Assembly: GCF_910592395.1 (NCBI RefSeq)
Contig: NC_088322.1
Span: 6,569,431-6,629,430 of the forward strand
Length of the DNA stretch: 60,000 nt
From: Lineus longissimus
Taxonomy: Eukaryota > Nemertea > Pilidiophora > Heteronemertea > Lineidae
Reading direction: 5' to 3'
The position numbers and the translations under genes are program-made. Shown piece by piece: positions 33,304 to 43,734 of the stretch (positions are counted from its first letter, which is position 1; each line of letters begins with the position of its first letter). The notes under the pieces are model-generated. The model searched no databases. It was not told the origin of the DNA and saw only the letters and a program-made list of their open reading frames with translations.

Positions 33304-35126
33304 GGTAGTTGATAAAGCTTGGAATCAGTGAAACCTTGGAACCAGTGATAAACCTTGGAATCAGTCCTAAAAATGCATAAAAACATGAAATAATGCCATT
33401 CGAACCTAACGTGGTTACGAATCAACATTTGGAGCTTATTCTTACATGATCAGATCGGAATTTTATGGTAATTTAGAAATCTGTCGCATATCCGATTCAA
33501 TAGTCTATATTTTAGAACAACCCAGTTGTACCTCGCCTCCAGTGTACAGTACTGATCTCCCAAATATGGGAAGACACGCCCACCACACACCCATAACCTG
33601 GACCAATAGCGCTCCGCTTATAAATACGCCACCACCACGCGGGGCCTATTTGAACTACGGATCGGTCTGTTCATACAGGGTGATACAGAGAAAATTGGGG
33701 GCCTGTCATGCATTATGCATGGATAAGGTTGACGACTATGTCTAGGCCTAATTGTCTATGATTGACTGATATTTTATAACAAACGATGAATAAAAGAAGC
33801 CTAGTCATGTATGTTTATTACCGAAGTTTGCGGATGAAAATTTCCTTCGCCGTGAGCGATTTCTTACATCTTCCAGTACGCATCGAGGGATGCAGAGATC
33901 TTTGTGACGTCACCAGTTCTAAGCGGTTTTTTTATTCACGTGTGTGTTTGTCCTATGATCTCGTGCATCTAGTACCGAGCATAATACTTTATCGTCTATG
34001 GAATACAAAACAATCATAAAAACTAATTTTTGCTTCCATTGAAGAGAAATAAAATATTTTAACGACCACAACGCATTGCCAATTGATGACGTCATCCTCC
34101 ACATTAAAAATGTTGGCTTCTGAACTAACTGGCAAATTGCTATCTTTAACCAGTGCCTTACAAGTTAGTAAGGATCTAGACAACAAAGGAAAACAGTCTT
34201 GGTTTTCTTGTATAAAATTTATTTGTGGTTGTCTGAATCTGGATGCAAACAATGCTGAAAGTGTTTCAACCTCCAGTCTTGTTCATAAATTAGGTGAAGA
34301 ATTTTACAGAAAGTGGAAGCTAGAAATTTGGGATGATTCTCGGAATCCAAATGCTAAAAACAAATTACGCACTTATAGGTCCTTCAAAACGCAACTCTGC
34401 TGTGAGAAATATCTGACTTCAATTTCAAGTTTTTCTTTAAGAAGATCCCTTTGTTGTTTCCGCATTAGCTGTCACGATCTAGCCATTGAAAGAGGTAGAT
34501 ACAAAAAACTTAAAGTTGAAGAGAGGGTGTGTTCTTGTGATGGGACTTCAATAGAAGACGAGGTTCACTTTCTAACTGCCTGCCCAAAATATGATGCTTC
34601 AAGGAACGATTTTTTCTCAGTTATCAATGAGAACAACATCAACTTTTCAGGTCTCTCACCAGGAAATAAGTTTATCTGGCTTCTTTCAAATGAGGACCCT
34701 GGAATTTGTCAGAAGCTATCATCATTTTTACAGAAATGCTTTTCTGATCGCATAAAATAAGGACCTCCTCTCTCCCACCTACTAGTATCTACTCCAGGTT
34801 TGACCCCGGTAGTAGACTTTATATTGTTACTTTTGTCATGTATCCTTTGTATGTCTTATGTACTTTCAATCAAAATCATTGTATTTCTATTGTACCATGT
34901 GTACCTTTGCCCTCCGGGCCTTTTGATTAATAAACTAATTTGAATTTGAATTTGTATCAATAAAGTCAGCTGGGACGAGACTGTCAGTTGGGAGGGTATA
35001 AATCGTGGAAGGAACGCACCCGATTTCCCGCGCTATTTTCACAGTGATTCCATGGTTTACATTGAATATTCCAAGGTTTATCAGTGTTTCCAAGGTTTCA
35101 CTAATTCCATACTTTATCAACTACCA
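33304..35126. mobile_element. 1.8-kb TIR element with 8-bp target-site duplication
   Basis: Left end GGTAGTTGATAAAGCTTGG and the inverse of the right end (TGGTAGTTGATAAAGTATGG) match, with inverted similarity (GTGAAACCTTGGAA, TGATAAACCTTGGAAT) continuing over about 60 bp. The direct 8-bp CCGTCGTG flanks it (33296-33303 and 35127-35134). Removing it rejoins a copy of the surrounding dispersed repeat, which marks a real insertion. The 8-bp duplication fits hAT or P superfamilies. No transposase was found; a LINE 3' fragment lies inside. Confidence 0.75.
34083..34954 (+). mobile_element. LINE (non-LTR) 3' fragment with tail
   Basis: An open frame of 225 residues (34083-34757) resembles the C-terminal end of non-LTR retrotransposon reverse transcriptases, including the cysteine/histidine signature CSCDG...EDEVHFLTACPKYDASRND. 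A short 3' UTR follows, with CCCTCCGGGCCTTTTGATTA and a (TTGAAT)n-type tail (TTTGAATTTGAATTTG). The element is 5'-truncated, as usual for LINEs, and nested in the TIR element. Confidence 0.75.
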
Positions 35127-35134
35127 CCGTCGTG

Positions 35135-38100
35135 GGCCTACCAAAATGTACACATACACTGGCTTACTAAAATGGACGTTAGGCGTGCGAAACTAGAGTA
35201 ATACTTATGTGGAATATGGATCGAGAAAAGAAGCATGCAACTGGCTTGTGGGGATGACTAACAGGACTGGTGTAGAACGGCAGAGGCCTATACATGCTAT
35301 ACATGTAGGTATTACTTACCCTTCAGCACAACGTTTAAAAGCTATTTCTTCTTCTAGGCGAGCAGAATATTGTATACGTCCAGGTATTACTCATCCCTGT
35401 CACCTCTTATTGATTATATCTTTTCTGTGTATGTAATGCATTGAAATACATGTGAACGTACGGAATGAAAAACCAACGAGGACTTTTATAGTTGGTTTCC
35501 CGTAAATATCGATCTGTTTCGAAACCTGTATTTATGCAATGGAAAAGTACACTCAGGTAAAACCAAATGGAGTATTGGATGGGTTTTCCCCGTGTGCGCA
35601 ATGCAAGACGGGGCAAACGAGCCGGTTGGGTCGAAGCAAGTGGCCATATCAACTGTGTAGGTGGTCTACATCGTGACATGTTAAATGAGTTGTACAGGTA
35701 GGTAAACGTAGTGGAGTTTGTAGTTATAATAAACCTATTCTGGTAGAAATGGAAATACGCCCTTCCCACACACACGCACACCTGACCATCCCCAGGCTAC
35801 ATGGGAATATAGGCAGGAATAAGGGGGTTATTTTGGTAGTCCTCAAGTGAATTATAGGCACAGTTAGGGGACTTGCTTGTGTCTGATGCAGTGATTAATA
35901 TTATCAGTGCAGTACCCTAGTAAGCGCGCAGCGCCTTTAGGTTGGGGGAAACCCCCCAAACCCCCTGGTTGGGAACCTGCTATAGTTCCTTCCGCCAATT
36001 TTTTGTTTTGATAGACAGTTTTCTCCGTGTATCGCTTTAGCAGTAACTCAACTCCATCATCATTAATAGCCGGCAAAGAAACCCCCCCCCCCCCCAACCC
36101 CCGTCCTTCTGACATGTTTTAGCTAGTGCATTGGCCCCTCAACCCCCCTAATGGCCTCTCAATAAGTCCTTCTGAGCTGCTTACCCCGGGGCGCTTGAGT
36201 GGAACCTCCAAACCTTCATGATGGTGCAGTCCTTTGACACGTTTAACCCAGAGCGAGGAAGAGGTACTCCTTTGGTGGTACCCTTACTGCAACCCTCAAC
36301 CATCATTACCCTTCCTTTTCACTGGCATGATATTGGCAAGACTACCAAGAGGTCGTACTGGTGGCTTCCTTGAGACAATTGCTTGTGGTCGTACCTGGGC
36401 AACCAATTCAAGGGGTCAGGGATCAGGTTTTCCCCCACCAACATGTTGCCGAATGGTTGATACATAAAAAATTGGTTGGAAAGGGTTTTTGCAGGCCAAG
36501 AGACTGGAAGACACTTGACCCTTGAAGAACACCAGACTGATGAACAAAGAACCTGAGGAACATAGAACCCTCTTCATACCTGGGAGCATAAAAAGCCTGC
36601 TAGCGAATATTGATTATTCGTTAGAAAAAACCCAGAAGATCTGCAAAACCAACAGTACCCCATAAAAACATACATTCCTCCTTAAGGTGTTTTCGGATCC
36701 CACCACGGCCCATGTGGAATACGTTCAAAAGGTTTATTGAAATCTTAACAAAAAATGTTTTTCTCGAAACGGCCAGAGTCCTCTATTAAAACATGTGTAC
36801 ATTACGTGTACATTGTTGTGCATAGGTTTTGGTAAAAAAAATACTCATTGGACCAATCAATCTGCACAAAATTTTATATGTGTCAAGAAGAACCCTTTGC
36901 CAATAGCATAATAAAGTTTTAAAAAATTCCAATACCGATTGCCTGAGAAAAAAAGATTTCCGTACACCATATCCATCAAAACGTCACTGGCGCATTGATA
37001 TGGCCCTGTCAAAGTACAAGTTCTAAACTGACCAGTGAGACCACATTTTCTTAAATATATTATCAAAAAGCATATTTCTGTGATGGCCTGACTCTGTAGA
37101 TTAAGAATCAACAACAGATTGAGAATTAATTCCACTTTGGTCCATCCCAGCCATGTATTTACCACAACTTGACATTTTGATAAGCTCTATGTGACTGTGC
37201 CACACTTCCGCTGGTCTCTGCCCAAACGCCTGCCCGGTTTTTGCTTGATTATTCGGGATTATATCCATTTTAAGCGTCTTTTGGATATTATTACTAAAGT
37301 CTCAAAAATCAAAACACTATATGTCGGGGGGGGGGGGGAACCCCCCGAACCCCCCAGAAATTGAAGTTTGATTAAAAAACAGTGAGAATAATCGTGTGGT
37401 TCTCTCTCGGAGCTCAGAATAGTCGAGTTGCTTCATTCGCGCGTTTATCTCTTCTGGCGGCCATTTTAAGTCAAATTTAAGCCATTTGAAACGAATCCAT
37501 TGACTTTAGAAACATTGTTTACATTGGATACGTCGTACGCACGTTAACCATAGTAGCGCTTCGCAGAAAAGCTTCGGCTTTTCTGCTGCGCGCTTAATAT
37601 ATTCCACGTACATGTTTGAATAGTTGCAATGTAGTGCAAGATGGGAGAGCCCTCTATTAGCGACTTTGTGTAACTTTATCTTGCATACCTGACTCCTATA
37701 CACCTATAGTCTTTTTTAAAAACCAAATTAGCCAAAGCCTGTACTTTTTGAGTGTCCCCCGGCCTTGTGAAAGGGGTAGTCGACCAACGATTTATCTTTT
37801 ATTTATTTGAGTGCGTGTTGGCTACAAGCGAAAATAAAAATCGTTAAAACATTTTTGATTTGAAGAGCGGAAGAAATTACGTCATGATAAAAATTGTGGG
37901 TAAATAAATGACTCAAGTGACTCGTGTACAACATGGGGTTAAAGCAATTTTTTACGATATATCATTGAAGGCACTCATTGTGGGGCGTCAAAACGCCCCA
38001 CAAATGAGAATTTTTTGTTGCACCAACAGGGAATAATTTCCCTCGGCGATGTGCAACAACAGGTGTTTGTCTCAAGTGAAGGTAAAACCAGTTGTCACAG

Positions 38101-38333
38101 AGATTGATCATCATTTATTGCGGTAACCGATTCTTCTAGCAGACGCCTGCGACGATGACCACCGAAAAAAGTATTCTTTTAAACATATGAATACGATGAT
38201 TTAATACCGCAAGTCACCGAAACTAAAATCTTTTGTTTGCAGGGCGCTTTAGACTTCATGATACAAAAATAGAAAACAAAATAGAAATCAAAACCCCTGA
38301 TGTTGGTACTGTATGTTTTCAATCTTATGTTTC
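35135..38333. other. Intergenic, repeat remnants only
   Basis: No gene recognised. Contains two related G/C-run patches (35940-35965 and 37325-37352, GGGGGAAACCCCCC types) and a poly-C run near 36080. It also has a TTCG-looped hairpin (37563-37586, arms GCAGAAAAGC/GCTTTTCTGC) and another hairpin at about 37977-38007. Confidence 0.5.
37977..38007. repeat. GC-rich hairpin
   Basis: CATTGTGGGGCG-TCAAAA-CGCCCCACAAATG forms a stem of 12 or more bp, followed by a T-run (38011-38016). It resembles a stem-loop terminator in shape, but the setting is a eukaryotic intergenic region. Confidence 0.5.
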
Positions 38334-38373
38334 AGTCATTGCTGAAGTTGGTTGAAGAGCTCGACATTCCAGT

Positions 38374-41148
38374 ATGTCGGATTCATATGATTCCAGTCGA
38401 CAAGAGACGGCTGGAGGCGGAGAGGTTGCCTTGGACACAGCAGTACAACTAGGCGCGGGGGACAACTTGGCCCAGACCAGGCGTGACTGTCAAAAAACAA
38501 AGGACCAATTGGTGGCAATGCATGGAGCGGAGCTGCTTGAAAGAGAAAAAGGCCGAGCCAGCGAAGTGACAGCACTTACTGTCGGATACGAAAACCAGTT
38601 AACAGACTGTAAATCTACTTTAAATAAACTAACAACGACGCATAACAAACTTCTGCAAGATAATTCTACTCTATTGTCATCTTTAGAAGCAGCGAATGAG
38701 AAAATAAATCATCTTGAGGAACTAGACAAAAATAGTCCAAGTACTATCACGAAATTACAGAATCAGATTAAGGTAATCCAGACAGCCTCTGATACAAAAT
38801 CAAAAGAACTGGAATCAGACCTGACATCGAGGTTTACAGCTACAATTAACAGCAAGGAATCGACGATAAAAGATAAGATTGAACAGATTAAGCAGCTTGA
38901 TCTTGAGGTCACAAAGACCAGGCAAGCTTTGGACAAGAATGCTGACCTGTTGAGAACAACTGAAGCTGCAAAGACCAAGTTAGAAGGAAATTTACATGTC
39001 GTTACGAGAGATAGGGATGTCATTCAAACGGACCGGGACAGGTTTGACCGTGACCTGCAAAAAGAGAAAGCTGATCGTGAGTTTGATTGTCGTGAGCTGA
39101 GGCTGGAGGTAATCGAGCGAGAAAAACTACGCGCGGCGGCTGAGGAGGAAAATGTCACACTTAAGGCAAGATTCTATGCGGAAAAGGCTGAACTGTTAGC
39201 TGAAAAGAAGAGATTGGCAGACGAACATGAGGTTGAAAAGACAAAATGGCGAGAGGCGATAAACGTTCAAGAAGAGAAACACACGGTCCGTATTCAAGAG
39301 CTTATCAACCAGAATAGTATAACGGAGGGCGATGTGCAGCGAAAATACCGAGAGGAGAAAGAGAATAATCTCGCCGAGCTTGAGAGAGTGAGAAACGCCT
39401 TGATTAGTGACCACCGTGACGAGATTCAGAGGAGGGAAGCTAGTGCCGAACGTGCTAAAGATGAACTCAAGGTAAAACTTGCAATGAAAGTTAACGAAAT
39501 AAATTCGATGAAAGCAGCATATGAAAAAGAACGTGAGCAGTATATTAGGGATCTTGGGGTGGAACGAATGAAAAATGTTGCATTCGAGAAAGCAATGATG
39601 GGGAAACTAGATGAAAACTCCAGCGAAGTTTTTAAGGCGATCGCAGCCTTGGTGGAAAAACAGAGCTCGCGGGTGGAAACATTGGAACACGGGTTAGCTG
39701 CGCATGAAGCTAGGGCAAACAAGGAACGGGATGAGAGACTGGATCAACTGAGGCAGGAGCATAAGGATGATGTTCAGAGGATAAATAGGGAATGGAACGA
39801 TGCCATGGTTCTACAGGCTACACGGCACTCAGAAAATACGACAAGATCGTCTGCAGAGATAGACGGTCATTTAAAGAGAATTGGTGAGTTAGAAGTAGAG
39901 AGAGATACACTGAGGAGGGATCTTCGGGAGTTGAAAGCGGATAAGGATAGCCGTCTTGCAGAGAGAGACAGCGAGATTGGCGAGTTGAAGGTCAGAGAGA
40001 AAATGCTAGAGATACAGAAAAAAACAGACGTGGAATCGTTTGGGAAAGAGAGATTGTGTTTCCGTAGCAGGATTAAATGTTTGAGGAATAGTTTAGAAAC
40101 AGAGAGGACGAATTACAACACCGCTTTAGTGGACTTAAGAAATGCAGTTGAGAAGAATGAAGAAGCAAAAGGAAAGATGATAGAGGACGCGAATATGTTA
40201 AAATTCCAAATGAAACAGGACCACGATCGTCTAGTTGAACAGTTGACCAAGACTAATTCCGTGGTTAAGGAACAGCTGATACAATCACAGGAGCTACAGC
40301 GTAGTGAGAGAGACGAACACGTGGTAGCCTTGGCGCGTGAGCACGACGAGAAAGTACAACACATGAACGCCCTCAATGATTTGCGCATGAAATTCGAGGA
40401 AGCAAAAAAAGATCACATTGAAGAAAAGGATAGATTCGGCGCAAGGATAGGTACCATGTTGGATGAGATCACCACTCTGAAGGAACAGGCCGCTCGGCGT
40501 GCAGAAAAGATAAGCAATCTCGAAAAAACGAACAAGAATTATAAAGATCAAATCGGCAAATTAAATGGTGTTTTGGATGAAATGAAGGAGCAGGCTGCGC
40601 GGTGTGCTGAGAAGTTAGGAAATCTCCAGAAAACGAACGAGTATTTTAAGGAACTGAACGAGCAATTTCATGGCGCTCTGATGACGTACAACAAACGGCT
40701 GGACAAGCTGACATCGGAGCATGCGCAGGAGAGGCGTGTTATGAGATTGGAGCACAGTGCGCTCGGAAACCTTATGAAACCGAGACTGCAAACATTAGAA
40801 AAAATATTTCAAGAATCCATCCAGCATTTGGAAGCATATCAGGACTTAACGCCGGGAAAATCGAAAACGACATGGGATACTTGTCTGGAGCAGTTTTCTT
40901 CAGCTTTTGAGTCATTCATTGAAATGACCCATGGAGCTATAGAAATCGAGGATGGTGCTAGTGATGATATAAACTGCCAAAAAAGGCTTCAGGAATCATC
41001 GCACTCACCACTTGTGAATGGGAATACTGTCAGCTCGGATGGGGAAACTGACGAAGAAAGAACAGTGGAAGGTTCCAAGCTGAATTCTGGTGATGGAGAA
41101 ATTGACGGTCACACGCCAGTAAAAAGACGGCGATATGAGAATGAATGA
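38374..41148 (+). CDS. Long intronless coiled-coil protein, 924 residues
   Basis: One uninterrupted frame from ATG 38374 to TGA 41146-41148. A CTTATGTTTCAG acceptor ends at 38334, so a 5' UTR intron is likely. About residues 30-830 are nearly continuous heptad-rich, highly charged helix (for example SNLEKTNKNYKDQIGKLNGV). A roughly 40-residue segment is duplicated near residues 700-760 (KEQAARRAEKISNLEKTN and KEQAARCAEKLGNLQKTN). The C-terminal 100 residues are acidic and Ser-rich and end in a likely nuclear signal, PVKRRRYENE. No enzymatic domain was seen. AATAAA at 41851 is a candidate polyadenylation signal. A structural or cytoskeletal/nuclear scaffold role is only inferred. It follows two other coiled-coil genes in the window, but on the opposite strand. 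Confidence 0.8.
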   Translation: MSDSYDSSRQETAGGGEVALDTAVQLGAGDNLAQTRRDCQKTKDQLVAMHGAELLEREKGRASEVTALTVGYENQLTDCKSTLNKLTTTHNKLLQDNSTLLSSLEAANEKINHLEELDKNSPSTITKLQNQIKVIQTASDTKSKELESDLTSRFTATINSKESTIKDKIEQIKQLDLEVTKTRQALDKNADLLRTTEAAKTKLEGNLHVVTRDRDVIQTDRDRFDRDLQKEKADREFDCRELRLEVIEREKLRAAAEEENVTLKARFYAEKAELLAEKKRLADEHEVEKTKWREAINVQEEKHTVRIQELINQNSITEGDVQRKYREEKENNLAELERVRNALISDHRDEIQRREASAERAKDELKVKLAMKVNEINSMKAAYEKEREQYIRDLGVERMKNVAFEKAMMGKLDENSSEVFKAIAALVEKQSSRVETLEHGLAAHEARANKERDERLDQLRQEHKDDVQRINREWNDAMVLQATRHSENTTRSSAEIDGHLKRIGELEVERDTLRRDLRELKADKDSRLAERDSEIGELKVREKMLEIQKKTDVESFGKERLCFRSRIKCLRNSLETERTNYNTALVDLRNAVEKNEEAKGKMIEDANMLKFQMKQDHDRLVEQLTKTNSVVKEQLIQSQELQRSERDEHVVALAREHDEKVQHMNALNDLRMKFEEAKKDHIEEKDRFGARIGTMLDEITTLKEQAARRAEKISNLEKTNKNYKDQIGKLNGVLDEMKEQAARCAEKLGNLQKTNEYFKELNEQFHGALMTYNKRLDKLTSEHAQERRVMRLEHSALGNLMKPRLQTLEKIFQESIQHLEAYQDLTPGKSKTTWDTCLEQFSSAFESFIEMTHGAIEIEDGASDDINCQKRLQESSHSPLVNGNTVSSDGETDEERTVEGSKLNSGDGEIDGHTPVKRRRYENE

Positions 41149-43700
41149 ATCTGAGTAGGCCTGGACATTTGGAAGGCATTCACACCCTTCCTGACAGCAT
41201 TTTTTCGCTTTCGATTCGTGCACTGGGGGTAGTGGGTAGGCCTATATTCAGTAGAAGATCTAAATGCACATGACGAACATTCCCGACAACTCGGCTTGGG
41301 CCTTACTCGAGAATGTATATTTGACTAATGTTAAAGGGTACGCCGTTACTGGTGATTCGGGAAAATAGAAATGCACAATGTCTTAGTGCAATTTTTTTGC
41401 AGACGAATTTGCTGAAATTTTTTAACAAACGGCATAGGCCTTTTACACAGTTAATCGGTCTGGTGCCGCCATCGATTGGTATTGTTGTTGGCCAAACAAT
41501 CTCAAACAAACGCGATGAGCTTTTGCCGCATGGCAAATTTATATCATGGCGCGTACACTGTTTTGCAAGAATATGTCGCATTTATTCAAACAGATGTCTC
41601 AGATCGATATGAATCGGCGATACATGCGTGTTGATAGGTCTAACCATTGTAATAAAGTGCTTAAAATAGCAAAAGGGGAATTCCCACTTTTTATTGATCA
41701 GGCCATGCATGGTGACACAGAGTATACACAGGCACTATATGTGTGCATTGACACTATGTACTAGTATTCAAATTTAAATTTTACTGCACGACCTTAGTAA
41801 AACGTTCCGCTCAAGCAGACACTCCTTTTCGAATGGATTCCCAATATACTAATAAAATAGCAAGTCGGCCTTGACTATTTTCCTGAGAATGCATAATGCC
41901 TAAAACATGTTACCCTCAGATCTTACTAGCCAGTAAGTTACGAGATCCGACAGTTCTTCAGACGCATGCTGTTTCTATGGATATGATTGGACTGTCCTGT
42001 TGCAAATACTACTTACTTTAACGTCAACGCGATGATACGCCCAAGCCGCGGAGCGAGGTTTGTCGAAGTTCAACGAGAGAAGGTGTTTTGACGAAGGTTC
42101 GGATACCAATAAACTACAGGGACGGTAGAATTCGAACAAACACTGGACCCACCTGGTTGTGGCTGTTGCTTCTAACTCCAATGGCAGCATCCTTCACGGT
42201 CGTTGATACCAGTACCAATCAGCTGCCCTGGAGACTATGTCATCACGCCCTTGGCTTCACACCCTGTTGCTAGCCCGTGGGCGGCGCAATATATCTTGAA
42301 GAGGTTCTGGGTTCCTCTCAAACCCCGCGCTTGACCAACAAGCGGGCTAAGTTTATTTTTGATAATGGATATGTTTATAGTTTTGTACAATAATGCACAA
42401 ATACGTTTTGTCGACTATAGTTTGATATATAATGTTGAATTTTAACAATACATGGCTGAGCTATACTGTTCTGACTTATGAGTCGAATTTGAAACAAGGA
42501 ATCAATTAAATCTTTTTTGGTTTTTGTTGTAGGCAACATAAGTAACAAGGTGATACAACTTGAACTTTGGTTCTTACTAAATTTTAGATGATGTGGATGG
42601 GCGAACCCATTTTGACCCAATGTCTGTTTATTAAAATACTATCAGGGACGTAAACCTAAACTGGAGGCGTGTAAACGAAGGAGATGTACGACAGCTGAAT
42701 GCCAATTATAATTCCAGCTGTCGAGCAGTGTAGACACGAATGCTATTTGCTAGTAGTCGAATAAATTCAACTACAAATTCAACCACAATAGCCGAACCGA
42801 ATGTCTACTACGAAGAATACTAGAAGTGCTTGAATGCATTATTTAGAACATGACGTCACCGATTAACGCCTAGTTCTGTAAACTAGAAAACAACCAAATT
42901 TGTATAACACGCCCACAGTTTAGGTGCTGTTATATTTAATAATATTTAATAAAGAATGGTGGCCTTTTTGTTCAACCCGGAAACAACGACTAGAACCGAG
43001 CATCAAGACCCATCCAAATATGACCTATGCAACCACAGGACATTCTAACACACCATCACGAAGGACTATGAATTATTAGTCTAGGCCTAAGCATATATTT
43101 GACCTAAATAGTAGGATTACCCAACTAACTGGAAAACCAGAACAGTGCATGAAACGTCAACGATATAAAATATGTCCACAACAAACGCGAAGACAAAACC
43201 TACAGGCCAACGAGACCGGCCAAATTAGGAATAATACTATACGAATGCATGAGCTAGCGTGTAGCACAATTTTGCACATACACAAGGGAGAAATCCCATA
43301 CAAAGCGATTATGTCAATACACAGGTTTGGAAACGTAATCAAAACATGAGCTCACAAACAAAATGGCGGCTCAATTTAAATGCATGTCATTATGGCAGTA
43401 CGAAGGGGAGTGACCGAATACTACGCCCTACCGACTCCCAGTTAATTTTTGGAATTGAAAGGAGAAATTATCGGAATAATCCTACCAGGACCTTCAAACT
43501 TCAACGAACCGCCTCCCAACAGTTAAACATGGCACAGGATTTCAACCAGGACGAATAATACAAATAAAAACACGTGAAACCCGGAAAGAACGAAAAGGCC
43601 GTGTGCTCCCTGGAGGGCCCTAGCAGAATGAGAGCGAAAACCTAGTGCGAGGCCGTGATCTCGCGTAGTTTTATTAATTTTATAATATTTATTTTATATA
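41149..43700. other. Intergenic, no gene seen
   Basis: Probable 3' UTR of the 924-residue gene up to about 41860, then AT-rich DNA without recognised genes or clear repeats, up to the start of the GC-rich block. Confidence 0.5.
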
Positions 43701-43734
43701 TGACTCCCATGAGCCTCTATTAAAATGGCGTCCG

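Noticed and set aside
37977-38016. GC-rich hairpin followed by T-run resembling an intrinsic terminator
   Set aside because: Eukaryotic nuclear context; intrinsic termination is not expected and no gene ends there.
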